Origin: Tubulanus polymorphus
Taxonomy: Eukaryota; Nemertea; Palaeonemertea; Tubulaniformes; Tubulanidae
Direction of reading: 5' to 3'
NCBI RefSeq assembly: GCF_964204645.1
Contig: NC_134026.1
Span: forward strand, 24,446,650-24,510,649
Length of the DNA stretch: 64,000 nt
Within the stretch, counting starts at the first letter, position 1. Each line of letters opens with the position of its first letter. The notes below the pieces were generated by a model. It did not search any database and was not told where the DNA came from. It worked only from the letters and a program-made list of their open reading frames with translations. The position numbers and the translations under genes are program-made. Below, in pieces: positions 1 through 12,024 of this stretch.

Positions 1-3000
1 TTCCGATGACGTTTTCCTTCGCTACGAAGTATAACCACGTCACAATGGTTTGGATGACACATTTGCCGCCTGCGAAGATTGTTCTAAAATAATTCGTGAT
101 GTCCGGCGTCACTGATACTGTCTGTTTTAGCACTTACCCAATTACACGTGTCATGTCTGATGTAGTTTTAACTTCAATTTTTTTTTGTGTGTGTGTGTTT
201 GTGTCAGTCATGATTTTGAACTGAAGCGAGACGTTCTTCGGTAGGAATTTTGAGAAACCGGCGCAGTTTCATTAATCTCATTCCCTGACAGTCATTTCCT
301 CCGTCCCTTAATAGTTTACGATTAATACTAAGTAATTGGCTGCCATTTCCCGTACAATAGCATTGACGCTGTAGCAGGACACTGGGTTATACCATGGACT
401 CTATAGCGTTTTAGAGTCCGCAATGTAGTAAGTCAAAGAGTCAAATCCTAACTCCTGCAGATTACATGTTACTGGCGAAGTACACATAGAAGAAGATTTA
501 ATTTCTGTATTCATTATCTCATTTCTCCAAATGATAACGCGTTGCAGTGTTATTGTCCTCACGCATGTTAGATCCAATGTGGGTTGGCTCCGAGAATATT
601 CAATCCGCCGTATTCGAAAAAGTGGTCTTGGTTTTTTGCCCGCACTACAGTGTGCCACGCAAGAAAACATAAGACATTCGCACCAATCATTGTGTCAAGT
701 TTTTGCGAAACCTCCGACGTATTTTTGTACATCGGTGTCCTTTAGTCTGTCCATCTTCATACAGACTGAAGATATTCTCTCGGCGAAACAAAGGGAAATT
801 ATTGTTTCAACTATTCAAAATATCTGTTCTAGTTCTGGCATGCTATAGCTGTTATGATACTTTTCGATTGCAGTATCCCAGGGTATGGATGTGCTTGAAA
901 ATATGATCCATCGTACGGAATTGATATTGTGTCAAATAAAATTATTATAATTTACTACGAACTTGGGGAATCGATCTTCAAGTGGGTGTCTCTTGCGGTT
1001 CCATGTAACATGAGTCCCTGCAATCTATAGAACCTTCAACTTTGAATATCGATAAAACCTAAATGTTCAGAGCAACGAGGTACATGTATAACGCGCGCGT
1101 GCTCATCGGTGATGGGTGACCTAACATCCTCTTTGTTTTATGCACCAATGCTATCGAATAAAGCCTGTTTTGACCAACATACTTCCAATATATTCTGAAA
1201 AACCTCTATGAAAATCTCAAAAGCGGCTGTAAAAGAAGAAAAAAGCGATAGTAATTTAGATTTCCGAATAAACAAGTTGGTTTATTTTATGTTCGAGATA
1301 TGATCTGGTCGTTACGGTGGCACTGACCTCGTAGACTTGTATTGCAATTTGAAGAATATAAAAAAGCAAACAATGAAAGCAATGAAATATCGAAGTTTTT
1401 CTCCCTGTCCTGTTTGTAAGGGGGGCACTGTTATTGTCATTTATGAAAGGTCAGTGATACGGTTGTTAATAACTAACAGATTATTATCACAATGAACATC
1501 GAGTTTGAATGTTCTCGAAATATTTCATTGTCGTTCATCTTTGATCTCTCGTCGAGCGGATGCGTCGATGTATTTTTGCTACCTCTCTCATACGTTCGGT
1601 CACATTATCCGTACGTTTGTGTGTAATCAACCAGAAGAAAGCCTGTATTATCTATACGTATAATGGATAACATTGAACAATCAATTTGAATTCACCCCGT
1701 CTCTTGTTAGTCTCTTGTTAATCAAAACGTAGAGATGAGGAAAATGCGACATTATATACTAATCTATTAAAGTCGCATTGTGCGCAGGTTTCATCGTTGG
1801 TACTGTTCTTCGGTTGCTATCGGTCTGCCTTGAGGGCTTCTATTAGTTGAAAATGGACGGCTTTCACAGCGTCTGATGTTTGAACATAAAGAAGGGCATT
1901 TAGAAATCATCCATAGACGCATAGCCGCTAAAATGTCTCATTATCGTCATTAACTGAGCACAATAATGAAGAAAGGGTTACCGTTATGCATTAATCCGCC
2001 GTTTAAATTACGAATTATACATGCTGTTGATTATCGGCAGCAGAAACAGACTGAAATCTTTTGTTTCATGTATTACAACTTACATCATACAGTTTGACAT
2101 TTGCAGCATTTTAAATGCATTGATCGGCAATTTCTGTTACAATCACTGATTTTCAATGAGAAATGCCCGCCATATTCCCTATTCAATCTATTGTCTACTG
2201 TTATAATAAGCCGACAAACCTTTAAAAAAGTTTTTTGTTTCTATTATTTCTTTATTTGTCACGTTCATGTTACCAGTAAAATCCCGGACGCACGCATTTC
2301 CGCCATCGGCCAGCCAATTTGAGGATGATCAGGTGATGCCCGATGATTGGTGCCAGTTTATATAAGCCCCGTTAGGTAGAAAAATAATCACATGTCTTTT
2401 GTTGTCGCGAATGAAAGGGTTCAATGGTTCACTCGCTATGCGCTCATGTGAATGAATCAACAGGGTTTTCTGTCTCCAACAGGTGAATAAGACAATGAGG
2501 ATAAATAGCACAAAGATGTGAATATTTCAAGAATCACCTTTCAAGAATCGCGTTTAATTTACAGAAGGTTTTCTGTTTTTATCGAATTAATTGCGACAAT
2601 GCAACGGTTTTCCCCCAATTTTTTCGTCTGAGATTTTTTCCTCCTATTGAAATCAGTTAAGATCTGATATGCCCATTGAATGACTTATTCGATATGATAT
2701 CTTTAAAAAATCCGCTGATGTAACAAAACGAAAGAAATTTGGGTTAGTTTCGTCATTGAAGAAAATTGAGAAGAAATTCAATCGTGATTAAAGAGCTCGT
2801 CATCTATTGTGTCTGAAAGTCATCAAAGCTTAAGGTTTCATTTGCATTTGTTTCTGAATTATAGATATTGAAATTATGGATATATGATTCTATAAATCTA
2901 GGCAACAAACGAGAATAATGTTACCTCCCTAGAGATCGAATATCAATTTGTTAATATCATAATGTTGTGAACCAGATCTATATCATACATGATTAATAGC

Positions 3001-6000
3001 TGTATATCTCTCGCCAAACTGGAGTTTATTTCATGCGTGCTCGCTCGAAGTTTTGTTCATCTGAATTAATCATAAATAAAAGAGCCCAGTGCTTCATTTC
3101 TAGTTTTAGTTTTTAGGGTTTTTCTCGATGGAATAAACTCTATAGGGGTAGTAGTTTAATTTTCGAAATGATGTATTTCATTCTTTGTAAACCCCTGCAA
3201 ATATCTTCCATTTCCATAGCAAAATTAAGGATATAACCTGTTGATGTTATTTTGAATCTTTTATCAATTTCAAATAGCCCATCCATTGAATGTCTTTACA
3301 ACCCCCAAAATCGGAATTCATCGAGCATCCTCTCAATTGGCATCGATGTATCGATATATGTTTATCTTTGTATCTGGTATTTTTAGAAAATCTGAGTGCG
3401 ATTTTTTGCAGAAATTCTTTTGTTTGCGACAACTCAGCATGTGGAAAGAATGCGCGAATTCAATATTCCCATAACCCGAGGCAATGCCCCTTGTACAGCA
3501 CGCTGTCACTGACGACTGTCTCGTCTCTCGCTTGTTAAACGCGAACTGAAACGAATTCCATGTACTGCTCGGTTTTTACGGGTTTAATTTAAATACATAT
3601 CTATATTTAGAATCACAAACGTGTACAATTTAAGCAAAGACGCTGCGCTCAGTAGTTTTTTTTTCAAATGCAGTAAGTTGACGTGAGATCGGGTGACTCG
3701 ACTAAGAGATATTTAAAACCTATTCCGACACGACGTGCATTTGACGAAGTTTCAGAAAATACACGTAACGTCTCCGATTGAGAAACTGTCAGGATAATTT
3801 AGAAAAGCTTGCTCTGAATTCATTATGATTTCCAGACCCGTGTCGAGCATTTTGGGGGGCGGTTCATTTCAAGATAAAGTGCACTTTTCCACCGTGAAAA
3901 CGATTGTCTTTCCTTTTGAAAAATGACAGAGTTTAGAAATGATTTATTTCGATAACCTAAACTCAAACAACGTCTCATTTGTATTTTGAAAAAAAGCCGA
4001 GTACCGTTACCTGAATAAATCATTAGAGAATGGATTACTTTTCCTTTTTCGAAAAACCATGAAAATTGTAATCTTGACCCAAATTTTTGAAACTGACTTG
4101 TTGGAGGGCACTCTGTAAATTTTAGGTACCGTGGATTATCCATGGACTCGTTCGTTTAAAACATCATATATTATCTATTTTTCGAAGTTTTTGCGCAAAA
4201 CAAGTTACGTTCAAAAAGATTAAAATGGATGTGCTAATGGATCATTTGCGTATGGTTATTTGCAAGTTATAACTGACATTCACAAAACCTTGTTGCTTGT
4301 TGCCATTTTGCAGAAATGAGTCTGATCATGTCTTTATCCATCCGACTCTCGTATATTCTGTCATTTCTCATTCAGTCATGTCAGCATTTTTTGCAATTAC
4401 TTCTCATCCATGTTGACGCCGGACGGTAATTTGCTGAATTTTCTATTTCTTTTTTCATTCCAAAAATAGAAATATCAAAATGCGAACGTACTAACGATAC
4501 GTGATTGGAATTAGTCGACGGATAAAATTGGCTCGTCTGATATAGCGTGGTGGTGTCTAGCTTCGGGCTATATTCGTATCGCCATAAGGCTCGTTTCGGT
4601 ACATTCCTCTAACAATGTAAAGTTCAAATTACAATTCCTGGCATATACTCTGTTTTCTCTGGGCATACATATTTGTATGCAAAATTTTATCCATCAAAAA
4701 CAGGATGGTGTAAATCTATTAGGTCCTTTGTTCTTGAAATTTAGAGATTATGGAGAAAATGAGTTTGACCCAATTGTTACGGACAATCTCTCGGTATCGA
4801 TAAATCTAAAGCTTTTAGTAAGATTTGGAATATTTAATATATTTCCTTCCTTTTTTCCCATTGGTGAATTGGTTTCGTGCATGTATGAACTTTTACGCTG
4901 AAAATGATCGTTGGTGTCAGGTTCGGAAACATCTATCTGAGTTAGTCGTGATGATCTGTTCATCGCATCAATACATAAAGCTATCAGACCGAAACACCAA
5001 ACTGCACCTTGTATTACCCCGGTGTAACGGGAACCCTGGTATATACCAAATTGTATAGATCGGTTAGAATTTCCGGCATCGATATGAAATATGTATCAGT
5101 ACTGATGATCTACAACTGAAGGGAAATTATAGTGTATCGAATTAGTGGTTTTTGAAATCTATTATATTCCTGTTGGTCGTAGAAAATTCCAGTATACTCG
5201 AGACACGGTGTCAATAAACGCCGATGGCTCTATCGGCAAAATATCCATCAGCTGCAAGTCGTAAGTGACACGTTGCACATCCTCTGTCGGAATGCGTCGC
5301 GCAATTCGAAATCGGGTCCTATATATATTATTCTAAATATAGATTCCACGTAGCATGCTGATTCTTTGTCGTGATTGGCGGCGATGTTGACGCTGTTTCG
5401 TGGCGGATTTTTCATATTTTCCCGGGGGCATTGATTCGTGGATGCCTTCATGTTTTTCGTTTCCTCGTCGCGTGTTTAATGCATTCTGCCAACAACCGGT
5501 GACATCACCCCGGCATATATATCTATCTGTACGTGCTGGCATTATATAGCCCGAAATGTTCATATAGCTATATGTTACCTGAGCTACCGGTGCAAATCGT
5601 GACTTCAAAGATTTTTGTAAATTGCTCTTGGCGAGGAATTGATTCCAAACGGAAAATCAATGGCCCCACTGGTGATTGAAGACTGTTGTGAATATTGGGC
5701 TTATTGCCAAGAATAACGTATAGATGCATACGTGGAACAGCAAATTAACTGCTCCGAGGAAAATACTCAAGGGTTTTTATTGAGAAATGTGGGAGCAATT
5801 TCAAACGTTTATGTTGTGGAACAGTTTGATTCAGTTTTGTTTGCATTGGGGTTTTTTGAGAGTAATGATTGCATAGGTGTACCCTGTAACATTGATAACA
5901 GTCTTGACGATTGATAACTTGATGGCAAAAAACAAAAACGGAGAAAACCTAAATAAAAGAAATGCTCTTCGATGTGTTTTGTTGATTGATAGTTGTATGA

Positions 6001-6010
6001 AATGAGTGCG
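1..6010. other. Intergenic, no gene recognised
   Basis: Reading frames here are short and AT-rich and carry no recognisable domain or splice-consistent chain. A short T-rich/GT-rich patch lies near 180-206. I see no RNA gene. Distal regulatory DNA or exons of an unrecognised gene cannot be excluded by eye. Confidence 0.5.
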
Positions 6011-6014
6011 CGTT

Positions 6015-6110
6015 TGGGTAACGCGGAAACTCAGGATTCAAAACCTAACCATTTCCTGACCTAACTTTAGAAAGTGAAGACCCTTACCGCTCAGCCAAAC
6101 GTCCGTTTGA
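6015..6110 (-). repeat. tRNA-like SINE head or tRNA pseudogene
   Basis: On the minus strand a block reading TTGGCTGAGCGGTAAGG matches a Pol III A box of the Ser/Leu tRNA type. About 45 bases later comes GGTTTTGAATCCT, a B box with one extra T. The order and spacing are those of a tRNA gene, but the arms do not fold into a clean cloverleaf by eye. A tRNA-derived SINE head or decayed tRNA is more likely than a working tRNA. Confidence 0.45.
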
Positions 6111-6471
6111 GAAAAATATTATGACCTTACCGGTATGCTACAATTGTAAGTTACCCCTCGTGTAAGACCCTCGATCTGTACTTTGGCGATGGAGAAGTAA
6201 TTGTGGGAAGTGTGGATGTATATTCTGAATATTGTGTATTTTCGACACGGTCAAAATGTGTTTTAGAAATGATGCATACACACTTGCCGCAGCTCCTTTC
6301 TCGAGTGCGTTTTTCGCCAGGTGGTGGACTCGATTCCGCAGTGCGTACCACGAACTTTGAACAGCGCGCAATTTGCGTACGCAATTTTCGCTCGTGTGCG
6401 GCGGGCTTAAGTGCTACATTTTCCAATATCGCAATCAATGGCATTAATGAATACTTTCCTTCTTTCCGCAG

Positions 6472-6580
6472 ACGCTTCTTTCATAGCGAAGGCGTCGGTG
6501 TACGTCACCAGCGGTGTCGAGTCCAGCTCGGCATGGCGTACACGATCCGGTCATGTCGGTCATGTTCTACTCTTTGATGG
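6472..6580 (+). other. Exon-like, CpG-rich segment, unassigned
   Basis: A pyrimidine-rich AG acceptor (TTCTTTCCGCAG) precedes, and a GGGTATTT donor-like site follows, a segment with an open frame of about 36 codons (starting ASFIAKASVYV). The block from about 6290 to 6560 has more CpG than its surroundings. No domain is recognised and no neighbouring exon could be linked in phase. It could be an exon of an unknown gene, a non-coding RNA exon or a regulatory CpG-rich patch. Confidence 0.2.
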
Positions 6581-9500
6581 GTATTTACCGTACCATTGCG
6601 TGAATTGCTTGTACAACTTTGGCGACCGTGTTCAAATCAATTATGCGGAAAGATTAGGTAGCATTTCATCCTGAAATCTTTTTCTCCTGTGAATTGCAGC
6701 ATTAGCGAATTGATATTCTGCCAATGGGGAGAAATGATTATGCTTCATAAAGCATGGACAACGTGGGCTGACAGCTAAAGCTTATAACTGGGAGGATAAA
6801 GTAAAGGAAATTAGTGCCATCTAGGTGCTTTGCTGCATGAAATTGACGCCGTGACTGTCAAATGAAACTTTTCATTATATTCATAGCTTTTCATTAAATT
6901 GCCCGTCCACCCTGTAGTGCATCAGCATCATTTTGGGCCGTGGGTGCTGGAAAGATGTCAGAATGAGAGAGAGCATCGACGTTTATCATTGAATTCTATG
7001 CATTTTATCTAAGTATAAAAATACTAGTCTAATGATTACTTAGCGAGTGCTTTTCGATGCCCCTCTCAGAATTTGCCTAAAAATGTTTTAGGTGGCCGAA
7101 CATCTCCTCCTATAGTGCCAGTGATGGCATCATGTCCTAACGTTTCTCATGATTCAAAGATTAATAAATAAATTCTTTACATCTTTTAGTGCAATTTTAT
7201 CTGCTCGGTGAAACGCTCATTCGTTGTAATCGTCTGATATATTTTCTGGAATGGGGTGATGTATTTCCACTGCTTCTCGATGACGGCGGAAGTACGCTGA
7301 ATTTATGAACGCTTCCTTCATAGTGTAATAATGCTCAATTTGCTTTCTGTTCTTTTATGTTCCACTTATACCAACTATCTAGTTTGGACACTGGAATTGC
7401 TTATGAAATATTAATACCTCAGAAAATTACTTCAGATAACCGTTGCTATTGATAATTCGTTCATTGCGATGTATTTCTACTCAAATAATTGGATTTGCGT
7501 GGAGGGGACTATTGATTTTCGATCGCCGAATTTCCCATCGCCGCGACTTTTTTCTCTCACTTTCTCGTGATAATTAGACGCTACAATCCGAGATTTTGAT
7601 TTAGATTTGATCATACTTAATTCGAATGTTTTTTAATTAAAACCATATAGCTTTGCTACAAGCAATGGAATGAACATGCAGAAATATGTTGTTAAATGTT
7701 AGACAGGCCGGTAGCGTCACTGATTTTAATTTATGGGCACAGGGGCAGAGCCAGGATTTTCAAAGTGGGGGTGCTCCGCTGGTCATCCCCCGAATATGTT
7801 TAGAATTATTGTACCATATATAAATTTCTAGTGCACCTTTTTCAGATTTCGGACGATTCGTCATAACCCCAACGTTTAGGCCTGTTAGATATAATTGGAA
7901 GAATTAGAAGTTCGTGGTTACGGTATTATCATGACATAACATCCTTCAGCGTAACGTTCATCATTTTACGGATTTCAATTATTGAGGTCCATCATTAAAA
8001 CAGCCGGACGAGAAGGAAAAGGAAGCTCGAGAAATGTACATTTTCTTAGCTGTAACGAACACGCTTTGATTTCGAAACGGCTATTTAGAGTTCTCTTTCA
8101 GTCAGACGTGCCGCAGTTGGTTCTGTAATAACAGGTTTCACGTTTCAACAACTCATGACAGATCAAGATATTCATAACACTTAATACTGTATCTGGCAGA
8201 TACATTAGGACAAATCTGTGTCTCTTTGTATAGCCTATCATGTAAGATGACGTGAACTTGTATTGTATATCTGTTTATAATTGAAATCCGGCTTCCCCGT
8301 CATGAAGTCAACAACATTTGGCCATTGTTTGTTACGGCCCATTTGACTTTTAGCTTTTGTTATGAAATTACTATCGAAATCAGTTTCGTATGATTTATGT
8401 TTTTGTCATATCACGAACATAATGAGGTCCTTCGCGTGTCGACTATTATTCTGCTTACCAGGGCTACTTGTGCGCTTACTGGACACAGGTCATGCTCTTG
8501 ACAGTTTCAGCTGATTTTTGGTTATGAACGTAATGATCGCGAGATATATAGCCAGAGGATCGAGATCAATTCGGAATGAAGGATCTGAAAGACATTGAAT
8601 GAAAACTCGCAATAGATATTCAAAAGCCTATGTTTAACTTAAATATCTCGGGCATTTTCCATTGTCGTCATTTTTGCATGACCACGTATCAGCTCAGAGA
8701 CTGACAAGAAAGCGAATCAGTAAACAATAAGCGATTTAACAGAAACATCCTGGAGCATAAAGGGGCAAATCAGTCGTATCAAATGATGCGAGCTGCGAGT
8801 AATTGTAGTTTATGCCTGAAACTTTGTCTTATGTTCATTCTATACGTGATTATGTTGATTGCGTATATAAAACCAGTTTAATAGCTACAAACATACATAT
8901 ATCATGTTACTCCGAAAGATCAATTTCTACGTAATATGAAATAATGAATTCTTCGTCGAATTTGGTATCGTGTTGTCTTTTATCCTTAAATTTGCGCTGA
9001 AATCATAATTCATAGCTTGACTCGTAACCATAGCGATGTATAAATGCGCTTCATTTGGCCCATAGTAGTGGGGAATCCGAGCCAAGCACCAGACTCGAAT
9101 TGATACGTGTTAAATTTCACGTGTCCTAACGATGCCATTTGAAATGAATTGATTTTAAACAGTATAATAATTTCAAAAACGAACTTTCAGCATATCTCTG
9201 CCTGTTGCAAAACCTCTGGATATAGAATCATTTTACTTATGATGTTTTTTTGCGACGTCAGCTTCAGATATTTCTATGAAAGTTTTTATTTCGAGATTGT
9301 CTTTTTATATTTGTTCTGTTATTATGAAGCGCAAGCATCAATCTTAACAATGAATGATTAGTAATATGTTTTCTGATTTCAGTTTATATGTCATGACCCT
9401 GGTTCTGACAGCGGAACACCAGCCTGTAATCAAGTCTGCGTAATTGCCGAGTTCTATAATTTTCTGACTGAAAATATCAATTTCACACAGTAGAACTTCA

Positions 9501-9837
9501 AATAAAGAGATTGAAAATCAATTTTTCCTGTGATCTCGATGCTAATTATAAATCTATTGTGATGACTATCGCCCTTATACTGCTGTCTGGTAGTTTTGCC
9601 ATTAGAATGCTTATCATTTGTATATTATATAAAAAAACTTGTTCTTCTATTTTGTAATTTTATGAACTTAATTGTATTTCTAAACGTTTTAGATGAGCTT
9701 TAAGCATATCACCTTTATATTTTCCATGCAATGATTTACACACCCAATTAGTATTTTGTCGAATGATATCTGACTGATCTTGCAACATGAAAAAATCATT
9801 TCATAGATTTTGTATTGTTTGGAGCTGTGATGTTAAG
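6581..9837. other. Intergenic, no gene recognised
   Basis: No coding exon is recognised. A stretch at about 7737-7795 (GGGGCAGAGCCAGGATTTTC, then a G-run) resembles the ends of dispersed repeats common in invertebrate genomes, but I could not find a second end. The rest is unremarkable AT-rich spacer. Confidence 0.45.
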
Positions 9838-10085
9838 CCCTGGCCGGTTGCATAGTCACGGCTTAGACTTAAGACCGTTCTACGGCCATCTTAGTTCTAA
9901 CAACTTAAGACCAGACTTTTGACCATTAAGTCTCGACTACTGAACCGGGCCAGTTCCATAGTTGTGACTTGAGACCACAAGTTGTCTGGAAACCTGAGTC
10001 TGGTCTTAAGTTGTTAGATTGGCTATAGGACTAAGATGGTCTTACATTGGTCTTAAATCATGACTGTGCAGCTGGCCCCTGGGTC
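9838..10085. mobile_element. MITE-like long inverted repeat, about 248 bp
   Basis: The first 80-90 bases (from CCCTGGCCGGTTGCATAGTC) are matched in reverse complement by the last 85 or so. The shared blocks include CTAACAACTTAAGACCAGAC, CCATCTTAGT and the tip GGCC-G-TGCA-AGTCA. A third, partial direct copy of the left tip lies inside the element near 9946-9977. There is no open frame of note. The arms are imperfect and indel-bearing, so the insertion is old. I did not find a convincing target-site duplication. A non-autonomous DNA transposon is the best reading. Confidence 0.6.
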
Positions 10086-11728
10086 GAAAAAAGGTATTTG
10101 ATTTATAACACTGGCAATTATAATCCTATAATGATTTTACATCCCTGTGTCCCTTTTATAAACTTTCTTTGTATATATTGACGTTAAAATTGAAAAATAT
10201 TTTTCTTTATATCAAACATCGTATTTGTTCTAAATTCTATCTCTAGGGAATCAGATCTGCTATAGATTTTAATGTCTACATAAGTAATACGATAACATGT
10301 GACATCAAATCCCCAATTCACGAATCTGGTGACAGAATATAAAATCATTTTAGTTTTCGATTCGGCTGTTTGATATATAATTCTACGTGTTACCATAACA
10401 AAATGAACCCGGTGATTCTAGCTGTTAGTTAATGTTTCTGTCGTTTTCATAGAACGTTACACCGGTGTTTATTGTATAAGAGTTGTTAAAAGCAAATCGT
10501 TTTTCGATGTTTATCTTCGTGAACTCCGTCCATTATAATCGATTTGCTTCCCGTCAGAAAAATCGCGCAGGGTCCTTAAAAATCGGTTGTCTTAAGTCAG
10601 ATAAATGATTCCATTATGTACGGTTAAACTAGTGGAACTCGTTTCGCGTATGCACAATTTACGTTGACATCAATTTGTATTGGAAGTTGTTAGGTTTAGT
10701 GCAGTATCGCCCGTGTCGGCTGGGTGGCTAATTTAGTTGGTAAATTTTAATGAGTCCACTAATTTGTATTCAGTCTCATTAAGGGTTGAATTTTCAATTT
10801 GCTCGCCAAATTGCGCGAACAAATTTTAAACAATGTCACCAGTAATGAGGAATATGATACGGTGGCAAAGAATCAGAATTCAATTTAAGATTGATAGCCC
10901 GCAGCTGAACTGAGAACTGATCGCTAATAGATGAACACCAGAGTCAGGCTAGATTTTATCATTGCAGTTTTCGATTGCTGTTGGCTGTGTGTAAAGCCTC
11001 GTTAAATTCTAACGTCATTTTAGAAAAATTCCAATACCATCAATAAAGCAATGACGTCCAGGCTGTTGGCTTCACATCAGTATTATTGTACAATAGGTGC
11101 TGACTCTTTTGTGCGCGGCGAACGTGACTTTTTATGTTCGGAAATTGCGCTCAATGAAGCCTTAGCTTTGTTCGCTGTGAACATAGTGCACACCTGATTT
11201 ATCTTCGCGATGTTTATTCATTCGTGTCTAAATGGCTTGTTACTGCCGGATTGGTTGACTGGTAAATGCTACGAAAATGAAAGGCTTCACACTTTTTTTA
11301 CCGTATTGCAGGACTGTGTCCAGAAGCGGTTGACTATTGAAGCCGCGTATAAACACGTTACTTGAAAGTATCACCAGTAACATTTGCAGAATATTCCAGT
11401 AGATATGGCTGCTTCCGCGATGCGTTGTGATTCTGTAAATCAATGGTTCATTGACTTTGTGTTTCGAGTTTTTACCAGTTATATAATCGTCTACACTTAA
11501 CTTTTTTTTTATTGGGTCTGAAGTTATTATGTTCAGTGAGGTGCGAGAAAACACCTGCTTGATAAGACAGACGTGCACTTTATAGCAATTAGTAAATAAA
11601 TGAAAAATATATTTCTGTTATTCTTGTTGTTTTTTATATACTTTTTTCGTTCACATGTGTCCTCCATCAAAGGTGAAACTTCTGATTCTTTTTTTGACAT
11701 GTGTGCATCCATCAGGTCTGTTACTAAG
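10086..11728. other. Intergenic, no gene recognised
   Basis: No exon, RNA gene or repeat with clear boundaries was found. Frames in this stretch are short and have no recognisable domain. Confidence 0.4.
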
Positions 11729-12024
11729 GCCGCGATCACGCGAGCTTTTTTTGGGCCGGAACAACAGTGTGTATAAACAGATGCTTAATGGTTCCGTGCC
11801 TGTCTTTGACCAAAATCGTCGGACCAGGCGCGAGCCAAAATTTTGCATTGGTCAAAACAGTGGGTTAATTGCTACAAAGCGTCCCACTTGGTTTTGTCTG
11901 AGCAAGTGGTTTACGTGTGAAAGCGCTCTCTAATTAGGCACGGGCCGAATTTGATTCGGACCAGACGCGTGTCAATTTTCTAGCCAATTTGGCCCGGACC
12001 CAATCGTCTCCGCGTGATCGCGGC
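11729..12024. mobile_element. MITE-like element with GCCGCGATCACGCG inverted ends
   Basis: The left end GCCGCGATCACGCG is mirrored exactly by CGCGTGATCGCGGC at 12011-12024, and the similarity continues inward on both sides to a GGGCCGG/GGCCCGG block. The interior is about 230 bp without a transposase frame. The 92-codon plus-strand frame crossing it runs through the terminal repeat and is not a gene. TAAG/TTAAG flanks both sides but does not align cleanly as a target duplication. Non-autonomous DNA transposon; superfamily undecided. Confidence 0.65.

Noticed and set aside
11655-11933. 92-codon plus-strand frame
   Set aside because: It crosses the left terminal inverted repeat of the MITE-like element at 11729-12024.
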